In this document: one piece after another, positions 35,432 through 44,467 of the stretch
Layout: every line of letters begins with the position of its first letter
Position numbering within the stretch: position 1 is the stretch's first letter
DNA from: Pedobacter sp. MC2016-15
Lineage (GTDB): Bacteria; Bacteroidota; Bacteroidia; Sphingobacteriales; Sphingobacteriaceae
Length of the DNA: 64,000 nt
Direction: 5' to 3'
Assembly: GCF_026239695.1 (NCBI RefSeq)
Contig: NZ_JAPIVS010000004.1
Span: 434,001 to 498,000, forward strand
Position numbers and translations under genes: made by a program
The notes under the pieces: generated by a model
Told to the model about the DNA's origin: nothing
Database searches by the model: none
The model's input: the letters and a program-made list of their open reading frames with translations, nothing else

Positions 35432-37912
35432 ATGCAGGAAACTAATGATATAGATTTTACCGAAAGAGACACCCTCTTTATCGAAGTGATATTGCCGCTG
35501 TCCCTGTCAAAAAACTATATCTACCGCGTACCCTTTCATCTGAATGAACATACGGCTGTAGGCAAACGCGTGATCGTTCAGTTTGGCAAGAACAAGATCT
35601 ATACTGCACTGATCAAAAGTATCAGTCAGACGGCGCCTGAGCTGTATGCTGCAAAATATATTATCGATGTGATCGATGAACATCCGGTAGTGAACACGCT
35701 GCAACTGCAGTTCTGGGAATGGATGACGGAATATTATCTCTGCAATGAGGGGGATGTGATGTCTGCAGCATTGCCTGCCGGATTAAAACTGGCGAGTGAG
35801 ACGATCATTATCCTCCGTGAGGAAATCAACCACCAGGAGCTTTTTGTGACGGACAAGGAGTCTGTACTGATCACTGCCCTGGAAAAACAAAAGCGGCTGA
35901 CAGTAGACCAGATCTCTGCACTTTTAGGTCAGAAGACGGTATTTCCCATTATCCGCTCCTTACTCGATAAGGAGATTGTGTACATCGCAGAAGAGGTGGT
36001 TGAAAAATATCGCCCCTTGTTGAAGTCGTACCTGACCTTAAACGATTTTTATAAGGAGGAAGGTAACTTCAGGCAATTATTCGAGGTGCTGGAGCGTGCC
36101 CCCAAACAATTGGATGCCCTGCTGGCCTATATCAAATTGTCTAAATCCGGCCAGGATATTTCCCGTCTGCAACTGCTGGAAGAAAGCAATTGCGGGCAGG
36201 CAGCACTGAAAGCATTGCTGGACAAAGAGATCTTCAGCCTGCACAAAAAGGCGGTGAGCCGTTTGCAGGATGAGAATGATGATCTCATCCTTAATTTTAA
36301 ACTGAGTGAGGCACAAACTGCCGCGCTCACAGGTATTAAAACAACATTTGAGTCGAAAGACGTCGTGCTGCTCCATGGGATTACGGCTTCGGGTAAAACT
36401 CAGGTTTATATCAAACTCATTGAAGAGGCGATAGCCAATGGCGGGCAGGTCCTTTTCCTGCTCCCTGAAATTGCACTTACCACCCAGATTGTGGAGCGTA
36501 TCAAGCGCTATTTCGGCGATGCCATTGGGGTATATCATTCAAAATTTAACGACAACGAACGTGTAGAGATTTGGAACCATGTCATGAGCGGAAAGTACAG
36601 GATTGTGCTCGGTGCCCGTTCATCTGTGTTTCTGCCCTTCAATGATCTGAAACTGATTGTAGTGGATGAAGAACATGAGTCATCCTATAAACAGAACGAA
36701 CCCGCGCCAAGATACCAGGCAAGGGATGCCGCAGTATATCTTGCGCATCTCCATAAAGCAAAAATTGTACTGGGTTCGGCGACGCCCTCCATAGAAAGTT
36801 ATTACAATGCCCTCAGTAAGAAATATGGTCTGGTCACGCTGACTGAAAGGTTTGGCGGGGTAGAGCTTCCCATACAGGAAGTGGTGAGTATCTCCGAAGA
36901 AACAAAGCGGAAAAAAATGGTTTCCTATTTTTCCAGTGTCCTGGTTGATGATATTACTGCTACACTAGAGAAAAAAGAACAGGTGATATTGTTTCAGAAC
37001 AGGAGGGGATATGCGACCATCATGATTTGCAAAACCTGTGGCTTTGCGCCAAAATGTGTCAATTGTGATGTCAGTCTAACCTTCCATAAAAGCAGTGGCA
37101 AACTTCATTGTCATTACTGTGGTTACCATGAGAGCAGCATGAATATCTGCCCCGCCTGCGGATCGGTACATATCGAGCAGAAGGGTTTTGGTACAGAGCG
37201 TATCGAAGAAGAGCTGAGCCTGATTTTCCCCAACGTGAAAATCGCCAGGCTGGATGTAGACAGTACCAGAACGAAAAATAGCTTGCAGAAGATTATTGGC
37301 GATTTCCAGGAGAAAAAGACGGAAATCCTGATCGGTACGCAGATGGTGGCCAAGGGACTGGATTTTGATAATGTGACGCTCATTGGGGTAATCAACGCGG
37401 ATACGCTGCTCAACTATCCTGATTTCAGGGCTTTTGAACGTAGTTATCAGCTCCTGGCACAGGTTGCCGGCAGAGCGGGGCGAAGGGATAAACAGGGTAA
37501 GGTATGTATACAGGCCTATGACGATGATCACCGGATTATCAAGCAGGTGGTGGAAAATGATTATCTGGCCATGTACAATGATGAAATTGAAGAAAGGAAA
37601 CTCTATCATTATCCGCCATTTACAAGGCTGATATTTATCAATATCAAACACAAGGACTCTAATCTGCTGAACGCTTCCTCAGCGCATTTTGCGACTATGC
37701 TGCGCTCGCAGCTGGGAAACAGGGTTTTAGGGCCGGAGCAACCTCTGGTATCCAGGATCAGGAACTACTATATCAAACAACTGATCATCAAATCAGATAA
37801 ATCTGATGCGATCCAAAAAGTGAAAGCCGTGATCAAACAAACGATCACTGATTTTAACAGTGAGAAAGCATATAAAGGCGTTATCATTCAGATCGATGTA
37901 GATCCGTATTAA
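35432..37912 (+). CDS. priA: Primosomal replication protein N' (PriA helicase)
   Basis: The 826-residue protein has an N-terminal DNA-binding domain, a superfamily 2 helicase core with the Walker A LLHGITASGKTQVY, the DEEH box VVDEEHESSYK, and LGSATPSIES. A zinc-binding cysteine cluster follows (CKTCGFAPKCVNC and the later CHYCGYHES and CPACGS), then VAGRAGRRDKQGKV. PriA restarts stalled replication forks by loading the primosome. It directly abuts the DUF423 gene. Confidence 0.97.
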   Translation: MQETNDIDFTERDTLFIEVILPLSLSKNYIYRVPFHLNEHTAVGKRVIVQFGKNKIYTALIKSISQTAPELYAAKYIIDVIDEHPVVNTLQLQFWEWMTEYYLCNEGDVMSAALPAGLKLASETIIILREEINHQELFVTDKESVLITALEKQKRLTVDQISALLGQKTVFPIIRSLLDKEIVYIAEEVVEKYRPLLKSYLTLNDFYKEEGNFRQLFEVLERAPKQLDALLAYIKLSKSGQDISRLQLLEESNCGQAALKALLDKEIFSLHKKAVSRLQDENDDLILNFKLSEAQTAALTGIKTTFESKDVVLLHGITASGKTQVYIKLIEEAIANGGQVLFLLPEIALTTQIVERIKRYFGDAIGVYHSKFNDNERVEIWNHVMSGKYRIVLGARSSVFLPFNDLKLIVVDEEHESSYKQNEPAPRYQARDAAVYLAHLHKAKIVLGSATPSIESYYNALSKKYGLVTLTERFGGVELPIQEVVSISEETKRKKMVSYFSSVLVDDITATLEKKEQVILFQNRRGYATIMICKTCGFAPKCVNCDVSLTFHKSSGKLHCHYCGYHESSMNICPACGSVHIEQKGFGTERIEEELSLIFPNVKIARLDVDSTRTKNSLQKIIGDFQEKKTEILIGTQMVAKGLDFDNVTLIGVINADTLLNYPDFRAFERSYQLLAQVAGRAGRRDKQGKVCIQAYDDDHRIIKQVVENDYLAMYNDEIEERKLYHYPPFTRLIFINIKHKDSNLLNASSAHFATMLRSQLGNRVLGPEQPLVSRIRNYYIKQLIIKSDKSDAIQKVKAVIKQTITDFNSEKAYKGVIIQIDVDPY

Positions 37913-37968
37913 TAATATGCTCATAAAAACCTGAGTTTTCCCGCTTAAAAAAGTATTTTTGAGATTCA

Positions 37969-38625
37969 ATGGCTTATAAATTTGTAGACAATTACCGGGA
38001 AAGAGGAGCGCGTAAAAAGCTGGTGGAACATCTGGCATCAAGAGGGATCACCGATAAGCGGGTATTAAATGCTATAGGTAAAGTTCCCCGGCATTTCTTT
38101 TTTGATGAGACCTTCTGGAACCAGGCTTATAAGGATATTGCATTCCCAATTGGCGACGGACAGACGATATCACAGCCTTATACGGTAGCTTATCAGAGTG
38201 AACTGCTACATATCAGCAAGGGAGATAAGGTGCTGGAAATTGGTACCGGATCAGGATACCAGACCTGTATACTGATGGAGCTGGGAGCCGAGGTGTACAC
38301 CATTGAAAGACAGGAAAGCATTTACAGACATACTTTGAAAGTGCTTCCGGGCATGGGATACAAGGCCAATTTCTTTTTTGGCGACGGCTCCATGGGGATC
38401 GCATCACACGCTCCCTATCATAAGATCATTGTTACTGCCGGTGCTCCCTTCGTGCCAGAAATTCTGCTGAAACAGCTAAAGATCGGCGGTATATTGGTGA
38501 TTCCGGTTGGGGATGAGCGTTCCCAGACGATGGTGACCGTAATCCGCATCAGCGAAACGGAATATGAAAAGTTTGAGCTCGATACCTTCAGGTTTGTGCC
38601 GCTGGTGGGGGATCAGGCCTGGTAA
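37969..38625 (+). CDS. pcm: Protein-L-isoaspartate O-methyltransferase
   Basis: The 218-residue protein has the SAM-binding motif VLEIGTGSGYQTCIL, the DGQTISQPYTVA substrate motif and IIVTAGAPFVPEILL. It methylates isoaspartyl residues in damaged proteins to start their repair. It lies 56 bases after priA, with a TATTTTTG possible -7 box at 37954-37961, and is convergent with smpB, 2 bases apart. Confidence 0.95.
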   Translation: MAYKFVDNYRERGARKKLVEHLASRGITDKRVLNAIGKVPRHFFFDETFWNQAYKDIAFPIGDGQTISQPYTVAYQSELLHISKGDKVLEIGTGSGYQTCILMELGAEVYTIERQESIYRHTLKVLPGMGYKANFFFGDGSMGIASHAPYHKIIVTAGAPFVPEILLKQLKIGGILVIPVGDERSQTMVTVIRISETEYEKFELDTFRFVPLVGDQAW

Positions 38626-38627
38626 AA

Positions 38628-39077
38628 CTAAACCTTCATGGCACGATCCATTTCCCTTTTGGATTCGCGGTCTTTGATACTATCTCTTTTGTCAAATTCT
38701 TTCTTACCCTGCGCCAGTGCGATCTCAATTTTGGCGTAACCCCTGTCATTGGTATAAATCCGTAGCGGGACGATGGTATATCCTTTTTCTTCACTTCTGA
38801 ATTTCAGCTTTTTCAACTCTTTTTTCTGCAGCAGCAGTATCCTGTCGCGCTTGATGTCATGGTGGTGAAAAGAACTGTGGCTATATTCAGAGATGTGCAG
38901 GTTTCTTACATATAATACATTACCGATAAACATACAGAATGCATCAGTCATATTGGCTTTGCCTTGTCTGATGGCCTTTATTTCTGTTCCCAGCAGGGCC
39001 AGTCCGGCATCATATTTTTCAACAATACTGTAATCGAAGTAGGCTCTTTTATTTTTTATTTGAATATCGTTCTTCAT
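38628..39077 (-). CDS. smpB: SsrA-binding protein SmpB
   Basis: The 149-residue basic protein matches SmpB: KNKRAYFDYSIVEKYDAGLALLGTEIKAIRQGKANMTDA shows the family strands in the first part (residues about 8-46), then KRDRILLLQKKELKKL and a Lys/Arg-rich C-terminal tail DKRDSIKDRESKREMDR. It loads tmRNA onto stalled ribosomes. The tmRNA gene is not in this window. Confidence 0.97.
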   Translation of the reverse strand: MKNDIQIKNKRAYFDYSIVEKYDAGLALLGTEIKAIRQGKANMTDAFCMFIGNVLYVRNLHISEYSHSSFHHHDIKRDRILLLQKKELKKLKFRSEEKGYTIVPLRIYTNDRGYAKIEIALAQGKKEFDKRDSIKDRESKREMDRAMKV

Positions 39078-39115
39078 AGAATTTACAAATATAAACTATT
39101 TTCCATAGCTGTGGG

Positions 39116-40975
39116 TTATCTTACCACCAAAACCGGAATGGTTACTTTGTGCCTGACAGACTCAACAGTAGTGCCAAATATAAGGTCTTTTAAACCTTTA
39201 TGTCCGTGTGCTCCCATAACCAGCAGTTGCAGCCCGTTGTTTTTACTGATTTCAGCAATTGCAGATGCGGTACTGCCAAAACCGATATGAGGAAAGGCAT
39301 GAAATCCAAGCTCTGCCAGGTTCTGACAGTACTTATCGAGATTTTCTGCATCACTCAGGGTCTCATGATCCATCGTGGCCTTACCGTGATACCTTGCAGC
39401 AGCAGTCTCCACGACATGTATCAAATGATATTTTGCGCCTTTTCCTCCCTGAATCAGGGCATGTCTGATGGTATTGCGGTCATTCTTTGAAAAATCTACC
39501 GTAATGCCAATCGTGTGGTAACTGATTTTTTCTATATGCGCTATGTCAAGCGCACCGCCGTGGGGCACGTTATTTTTAATCTTGCTCCGGGCAACCAGTG
39601 GATATACAAATACATAGACAAGCAGCAGTCCAATGAGGATGGCTCCGGGAACTACAAGTGTATTGATATACCATCCGCCGGATGCGGTTGCCCAGCCGGT
39701 AATTTCTTCAATCACCAGTTTGATGTTCAGCAGAACGATCGCCCCTGCACTTAACCAAGCCAGGATCTTTACCCATAACTTAATGGCAAAGCCCTTCATT
39801 TCCTTTTTATCGGAGGTAAAATGAATCAATGGAATCACTGCAAATCCGAGCTGTAAGCTCAGTACCACCTGACTCAGGATCAGTAATCCGCTCAATGCAT
39901 CATCCCCGAAATAGAGAATGGTGAAAAATGCGGGGATGATCGCCAGTAAGCGGGTGATGAGTCTGCGTAACCAGGGTTGTATCCTCAGGTTGATATGCCC
40001 TTCCATAATGATCTGTCCTGCGAGGGTACCAGTAACTGTTGAGCTTTGTCCCGCCGCAATCAGTGCCAGTGCGAACAGGGTAGGGGCAACTCCACCGAAA
40101 ATGTTGCCCAGCAATTTGTAGGCATCCTGTATTTCAGCAACTTCATGCAGTCCGTTTTTGTAAAAGGCTGCGGCAGCGAGGATCAGGATAGCAGCATTCA
40201 CAAAAAATGCCAGGTTGAGTGCCACGGCTGTATCAATGAAGTTGAATTTTATAGCTTCTTTAATGCCTTTCTCATCGCGCTCAAACTTTCTGGTTTGCAC
40301 CAGTGAAGAATGCAGGTACAGGTTGTGCGGCATTACAGTAGCGCCGATGATTCCTATGGCGATGTAGAGTGCCTCGCCTGATAGCACAGAGGGCTTTAGT
40401 CCCCCGATGATCTCCTTTACCGAAGGCTCTACGATAAACATTTCCACTAAAAATGATAAGCCTACTATGAACACCATGGAAACAATAAAGACTTCCATTT
40501 TGCGCATTCCCTTGTTCATGAGGAACAACAACAGCACGGTGTCGAAGATTGTAATGCTGATCCCCCAGATCAATGGCAGATTAAACAAGAGGTTCAGACC
40601 TATTGCCATCCCGATGATTTCTGCAAGGTCACATGCTACGATGGCTGTTTGGGCAAGCGCAAATAAAGGGATATTAGCCCATTTTGGATAGGCGTTCCTG
40701 GAGGCCTGTGCGAGGTCGAGCCCCCGCACAATACCCAGCCGGGCGCTGAGCGACTGTAACAGCAGGGCAATGAGATTGGACATCAGCAGTACCCATATCA
40801 GCTGATAGCCAAATTTACTACCCCCGGCAAGATCTGTTGCCCAGTTCCCCGGGTCCATATAGCCTACACTAACTAAGTAGGCGGGGCCGATAAAGGACAG
40901 TATCCTTCGCCAGCCGGTACGTTTACTGGTATTTACACTTTGATGGACTTCGCTTAACGATTCTGCATTCTTCAT
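39116..40975 (-). CDS. mntH: Nramp divalent metal transporter fused to a universal stress protein domain
   Basis: The 619-residue protein has an Nramp transporter of about 11 helices at residues 20-450, with the metal-site motifs YMDPGNWATD in helix 1 and MPHNLYLHSSLVQT in helix 6. These import Mn2+ or Fe2+ with protons. Residues about 475-619 form a cytoplasmic UspA domain with the nucleotide-type GAHGHKGLKDLIFGTTVESV motif. Ordinary MntH proteins are about 410-450 residues; the fused Usp domain is an added sensing or regulatory part, an inference. It is transcribed 12 bases behind the DtxR-type regulator gene. Confidence 0.95.
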   Translation of the reverse strand: MKNAESLSEVHQSVNTSKRTGWRRILSFIGPAYLVSVGYMDPGNWATDLAGGSKFGYQLIWVLLMSNLIALLLQSLSARLGIVRGLDLAQASRNAYPKWANIPLFALAQTAIVACDLAEIIGMAIGLNLLFNLPLIWGISITIFDTVLLLFLMNKGMRKMEVFIVSMVFIVGLSFLVEMFIVEPSVKEIIGGLKPSVLSGEALYIAIGIIGATVMPHNLYLHSSLVQTRKFERDEKGIKEAIKFNFIDTAVALNLAFFVNAAILILAAAAFYKNGLHEVAEIQDAYKLLGNIFGGVAPTLFALALIAAGQSSTVTGTLAGQIIMEGHINLRIQPWLRRLITRLLAIIPAFFTILYFGDDALSGLLILSQVVLSLQLGFAVIPLIHFTSDKKEMKGFAIKLWVKILAWLSAGAIVLLNIKLVIEEITGWATASGGWYINTLVVPGAILIGLLLVYVFVYPLVARSKIKNNVPHGGALDIAHIEKISYHTIGITVDFSKNDRNTIRHALIQGGKGAKYHLIHVVETAAARYHGKATMDHETLSDAENLDKYCQNLAELGFHAFPHIGFGSTASAIAEISKNNGLQLLVMGAHGHKGLKDLIFGTTVESVRHKVTIPVLVVR

Positions 40976-40987
40976 CTTACTCCTGAG

Positions 40988-41644
40988 CTATTTATAATTT
41001 ACGAGGATGCGCTGTGTTACCTCTTTGCTTACATTAATTTTCTTTCCGTCTACCAATAATTCTACTGAACCATCATAATCCGCTATTTCCTCAATTTCTA
41101 TCAGGATCCCTATGGTAAGTCCCAGTCTTTCCAGATGTTTTAAGAAAGCTGAAGTATATTCATTGACACCGATGATGACTCCTTTATCCCCTCTGGACAT
41201 CTCATGCAGATGGATATTCTGATCTGGTTCAAAAATGCCGTTATGATCAGGAATGGGATCGCCATGAGGGTCCCGTTTAGGGAAGCCCAGAAATTCGTCC
41301 AGCCGTTCTACCAGTAAGCCGGAGTTGATATGTTCCAGTTCTTCTGCAATCTCGTGCACTTCGTCCCATTTGAACTTTAGTTTTTCCACCAGAAAAACTT
41401 CCCACAAGCGGTGTTTTCTGATGACACTTACAGCCGTTGTCTTGCCTTTGTCGGTCAGTGTTACGCCCTGATATTTGATATAATCTATCAATTGTTTATC
41501 AGAAAGTTTTTTCAGCATATCTGTGACCGATGCTGCACGGGTTTTCATTCCTTCAGCAATTGCATTGGTCTGAACGGGACTGTCATTAAGCTGTGATAAA
41601 TGGTAGATCGTTTTAAGGTAGTTTTCTTCGGTGAAAGAATGCAT
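40988..41644 (-). CDS. DtxR/MntR family metal-dependent transcriptional regulator
   Basis: The 218-residue protein has an N-terminal winged helix (EENYLKTIYHLSQL, TRAASVTDMLKKLSDKQLI), a dimerisation and metal-binding part (HRLWEVFLVEKLKFKWDEVHEIAEELEHI, rich in His, Glu and Asp) and an SH3-like FeoA C-terminal domain. It most likely represses mntH, which follows it 12 bases downstream, when manganese or iron is sufficient. A palindrome at 41665-41680, just upstream, is a candidate operator. Confidence 0.93.
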   Translation of the reverse strand: MHSFTEENYLKTIYHLSQLNDSPVQTNAIAEGMKTRAASVTDMLKKLSDKQLIDYIKYQGVTLTDKGKTTAVSVIRKHRLWEVFLVEKLKFKWDEVHEIAEELEHINSGLLVERLDEFLGFPKRDPHGDPIPDHNGIFEPDQNIHLHEMSRGDKGVIIGVNEYTSAFLKHLERLGLTIGILIEIEEIADYDGSVELLVDGKKINVSKEVTQRILVNYK

Positions 41645-41664
41645 TCTGGTAGTCTAATTGAATA

Positions 41665-41680
41665 TTTAGATAAATCTAAA
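41665..41680. promoter_or_regulatory. Candidate DtxR/MntR operator
   Basis: TTTAGAT at 41665-41671 and ATCTAAA at 41674-41680 form a perfect 7-bp inverted repeat around AA, 20 bases upstream of the regulator start. The TTAG...CTAA form resembles known DtxR/MntR-family sites. Autoregulation of the regulator-mntH operon is inferred. Confidence 0.5.
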
Positions 41681-41731
41681 AATTTTCTTATAAAATAATG
41701 CATAATTTTAATGATATTTTTTAGAATTAAA

Positions 41732-41764
41732 TTTGGTAAATAAGCTGTCGTTATTCTACCTTTG
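41732..41764 (+). promoter_or_regulatory. Promoter of the Lrp/AsnC gene
   Basis: TTTG at 41732-41735 and TACCTTTG at 41757-41764 have a 21-base spacer and fit the Bacteroidota consensus. The transcript would start near 41771, leaving a leader of about 12 bases before ATG 41783. Confidence 0.5.
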
Positions 41765-41782
41765 AGTTCAAGATCCAGGAAA

Positions 41783-42253
41783 ATGGCAACAGAATTAGAT
41801 AAAATAGATTTTAAAATACTTAGACTTTTACAGGAAAACGGAAGAATAACCAATCTACTTTTATCACAGGAAATTGGCTTATCGCCGGCTCCTACACTGG
41901 AGAGGGTAAGAAAGCTGGAGATGTCAGGCTTTATCAAAAGCTATCATGCATTGGTGGATGAAGAAAAGCTGGGTTTGGGTATCAAAACCTTTATTCAGGT
42001 TCAGCTGGATTTTCACAAAAACAATACGATCCAGATATTTCTGGATGAAGTAAACCAGATCAAGGAGATTACGGAATGCCATCATGTAACCGGTCAGGCA
42101 GATTTCCTGCTGAAAGTTTATGTAAGTGATATCAAAGCCTACGAACGGCTGATCATGGATAAGATCAGCAAGATTAGTGTGGTGAAAACATTTCAGACGA
42201 TGATGATCATGTCTACCACCAAGAAGGAACCTATTGTACCGTTGGAATACTAG
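41783..42253 (+). CDS. Lrp/AsnC family transcriptional regulator
   Basis: ATG 41783 with AGGA upstream gives 157 residues; a TTG at 41762 falls in the -7 box and is rejected. The N-terminal helix-turn-helix (LDKIDFKILRLLQENGRITNL, LSPAPTLERVRKLEMSGFI) is followed by a RAM ligand-binding domain (HVTGQADFLLKVYVSDI). It would respond to an amino acid such as leucine or lysine. A strong terminator follows immediately. No target operon is linked, so the regulon is unknown. Confidence 0.94.
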   Translation: MATELDKIDFKILRLLQENGRITNLLLSQEIGLSPAPTLERVRKLEMSGFIKSYHALVDEEKLGLGIKTFIQVQLDFHKNNTIQIFLDEVNQIKEITECHHVTGQADFLLKVYVSDIKAYERLIMDKISKISVVKTFQTMMIMSTTKKEPIVPLEY

Positions 42254-42261
42254 TCATTAAT

Positions 42262-42297
42262 AAAAAAACCTCTTAAATTTATTTAAGAGGTTTTTTT
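42262..42297. terminator. Bidirectional terminator between Lrp gene and ung
   Basis: A 16-bp-plus hairpin with A-run on the left and T-run on the right spans 42262-42297 (stem core CCTCTTAAAT). It can end both the rightward Lrp gene and the leftward ung operon. Confidence 0.88.
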
Positions 42298-42310
42298 ATG
42301 CAATCAACTA

Positions 42311-42988
42311 TCAGCTGATTTGCCAGTTTATTGGCTTTTTGCCATTTGCAATTAATGCTGCATTCGTTTTTGAAAATGGTTTGCTGCCAAAAAATCCGTT
42401 ATATGCCGAAAAGGGTGATGGGTGGGCAGATTTGATTACCGTATGTTTTTGTTCGTCAATTAAGATCGACTTGTTCTGGGCGAATTTGCCCCACAATAAA
42501 AACACCAGTCCTGTTTTTTGTTTGGACAGCTGACTGATCGCCTGATCTGTAAATGCTTCCCAGCCTTTGCCCTGATGGGAGCCTGCCTGGTGCGCACGGA
42601 CAGTAAGACTGGCATTCAGTAATAGCACGCCTTCTTCTGCCCACTGTGTAAGTTGCCCGTGGTTTGGTGCGGTAAATCCCTCGATATCCGTTTCCAGTTC
42701 CTTATAAATATTTTTTAAAGAAGGTGGGGCAACCACACCCTTTTTAACGGAGAAGGAGAGCCCGTGTGCCTGACCTTCACCATGATAAGGATCCTGGCCC
42801 AGGATTACTACTTCTACCTTGTCAAATGGGGTATAATTAAAGGCATTAAAGATATCCGCATTTTTTGGAAAGATTGTTTGCCCTGCTTCTTTTTCCTGTA
42901 CCAAAAAGGCCTTGAGGTCTTTCATGTATTGTTTTTCAAATTCAGGTTCCAGGACTTTTAACCAACCCGGTTCTAATGCTGCTGACAT
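42311..42988 (-). CDS. ung: Uracil-DNA glycosylase
   Basis: The 225-residue protein has the family active site GQDPYHGEGQAHGLSF with catalytic D66 and the later HPSPFSAYNGFFG containing the second catalytic histidine. It removes uracil from DNA in base excision repair. It lies 4 bases behind a thioredoxin-like gene on the same strand and shares a bidirectional terminator with the Lrp gene. Confidence 0.97.
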   Translation of the reverse strand: MSAALEPGWLKVLEPEFEKQYMKDLKAFLVQEKEAGQTIFPKNADIFNAFNYTPFDKVEVVILGQDPYHGEGQAHGLSFSVKKGVVAPPSLKNIYKELETDIEGFTAPNHGQLTQWAEEGVLLLNASLTVRAHQAGSHQGKGWEAFTDQAISQLSKQKTGLVFLLWGKFAQNKSILIDEQKHTVIKSAHPSPFSAYNGFFGSKPFSKTNAALIANGKKPINWQIS

Positions 42989-42992
42989 TTTT

Positions 42993-43406
42993 CTATATTT
43001 TTGTTAATATTTGTACCATATCACTTTCAAGTGTATGCGTTGGTGCTTCAATAATACGACCAATTTCCTGATCATTTTCCATAAAGATGAAAGTAGGAAC
43101 ACTGATGATGTTGAGCTGATCAATTAAGCCCGCCTCTGCCTTTTTCATCTCATCAACGCAAATCTGGGATATACTGTTTTCAGGAATACCTGCATCATCA
43201 GCAATTTTATAAAAATGAGATACATGTAACCTGGAATCGCTGCACCAGGTACCAAGGACAATCAGTATATGTTTATCCCGGAGCAGGGGCTTCAATTGTT
43301 TCAATGTTTCCTGATCCGGAACATAGGAAAAATATGCTGAATCGTATTTTTCCTTCATTTCTGCCACAGAGAGAATTTCCTCCCGGGTTGCACTATTTTG
43401 AACCAT
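42993..43406 (-). CDS. Thioredoxin-like protein with a WCSDS active site
   Basis: The 137-residue protein has a thioredoxin fold: a strand HILIVLGTWC, the cis-proline loop ISVPTFIFME (P104) and a final helix. The expected CxxC is reduced to C55-S-D-S, leaving one active-site cysteine; the other cysteine (C83) is in a different strand. Such monothiol forms are known in Bacteroidota and may bind rather than reduce partners. No signal peptide is visible, so it is cytoplasmic. It is upstream of ung in a two-gene unit. Confidence 0.85.
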   Translation of the reverse strand: MVQNSATREEILSVAEMKEKYDSAYFSYVPDQETLKQLKPLLRDKHILIVLGTWCSDSRLHVSHFYKIADDAGIPENSISQICVDEMKKAEAGLIDQLNIISVPTFIFMENDQEIGRIIEAPTHTLESDMVQILTKI

Positions 43407-43572
43407 TTGTCCTGAGTATTTTATGAGACATTTTTCCCTTTTGCTTTTAGGATAACAAATATAGGCAGGAATGTTTCACATCACCCTGATGGCAACGATT
43501 AATTATTATTTTACCTCTGGTATTTGGTATATAAACACGATATTTGCAGTAAAAATATAATTAAAATTTGAT

Positions 43573-44115
43573 ATGCCAAACATAGTAAGACTTATAGCGG
43601 GTTTTGTGATATTGGGTGCTGCCATAGCACTGATGATATTCGGTTTTTGGGGTTGGGGTGTTCTGGCCCTGCTGATTAGTCTGCTGATCATCGTTACCTT
43701 TTTCTATAATGAGAATATGCTCCTAGCACAATGGTTTTTACGTAAAGACGATATGGTAAAAGCTGAGCTTTATTTGAGAAGGATCACCGATTATGAATCG
43801 CAATTGATCAGGATCCAACATGGTTACTATCAGTTATTGATGGGACTGATTGAATCCAGAAAAGCGCCAATGCAATCGGAGAAGTATTTTAAGAAAGCAC
43901 TGTCCCTTGGAATGCAGATGGACCATAATGTTGCCCTGGCCAAATTGAGTCTGGCGGGTATTGCAATGGGAAAAAGAAACAAAAGGGAAGCTCAGATGTA
44001 CCTGACTGAAGCAAAGAAAGCAGATAAGAATAAACTACTTGCCGATCAGATTAAACAGATGAAAGATCAGTTGGGAATGCTGGACAAACAGCAGCAGGTA
44101 AGATACAGCAGATAA
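43573..44115 (+). CDS. Membrane-anchored TPR-like protein
   Basis: The 180-residue protein has two N-terminal membrane helices (IVRLIAGFVILGAAIALMIF, VLALLISLLIIVTFFY) and a soluble helical part with tetratricopeptide-like repeats (AELYLRRITDYESQLI, SEKYFKKALSLGMQM, AQMYLTEAKKADKN). It probably scaffolds a protein complex at the inner membrane. It is divergent from the thioredoxin-like gene and is closed by a perfect hairpin terminator. The family could not be named. Confidence 0.8.
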   Translation: MPNIVRLIAGFVILGAAIALMIFGFWGWGVLALLISLLIIVTFFYNENMLLAQWFLRKDDMVKAELYLRRITDYESQLIRIQHGYYQLLMGLIESRKAPMQSEKYFKKALSLGMQMDHNVALAKLSLAGIAMGKRNKREAQMYLTEAKKADKNKLLADQIKQMKDQLGMLDKQQQVRYSR

Positions 44116-44137
44116 TTAAAGAGATTCATTTGATGAA

Positions 44138-44169
44138 ATAAAAATAGCCACAGACGTGGCTATTTTTAT
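44138..44169. terminator. Bidirectional terminator after the TPR-like gene
   Basis: A 14-bp perfect hairpin (arm ATAAAAATAGCCAC, loop AGAC at 44152-44155) spans 44138-44169 with A and T runs at both ends. The right arm contains the stop codon of the small leftward gene at 44166. Confidence 0.88.
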
Positions 44170-44378
44170 TTCTCGTTTAAACTGTCAAAATTTTCGTTCT
44201 CGTTCAGTCCGCCCCTGCTGATGATATCATCATCCATATACTCCTTACTTTTGCTAAAGAATAATTGCTCAGACTGAATTCTTTTGATCAGCTGACGGAT
44301 CAGCGAGAGGTCAAAAGCATCTTTGCTTAATTTGATGCAGTATTCGTTTTCGGTAATTTCCAGACTAGAGTTATTCAT
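44166..44378 (-). CDS. Small protein of unknown function (70 residues)
   Basis: ATG at 44378 gives 70 residues starting MNNSSLEITENEYCIKLSK; a longer frame to 44426 would run into the lysS terminator and is rejected. The sequence is acidic, with an amphipathic helix (LIRQLIKRIQSEQLFF) and an Asp/Asn-rich end. No family is recognised. Its stop codon lies inside the bidirectional terminator. It is probably transcribed separately from lysS, whose own terminator lies between them. Confidence 0.6.
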   Translation of the reverse strand: MNNSSLEITENEYCIKLSKDAFDLSLIRQLIKRIQSEQLFFSKSKEYMDDDIISRGGLNENENFDSLNEK

Positions 44379-44413
44379 AGCTTTACAAATTATTTGTGTC
44401 TGGTAAAAATAGA

Positions 44414-44447
44414 AAAGGCCTGCCATAATACGTTATGGCAGGCCTTT
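44414..44447 (-). terminator. Terminator of lysS
   Basis: A 15-bp perfect hairpin (arm AAAGGCCTGCCATAA, loop TACG) spans 44414-44447 and on the minus strand is followed by a TTTTT run. It lies 21 bases after the lysS stop. Confidence 0.85.
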
Positions 44448-44467
44448 AAGTCTTTGTTATCTTTGTG

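Noticed and set aside
37076..37651. 191-residue open frame on the minus strand
   Set aside because: It is a shadow of priA, which has clear helicase and zinc motifs on the other strand.
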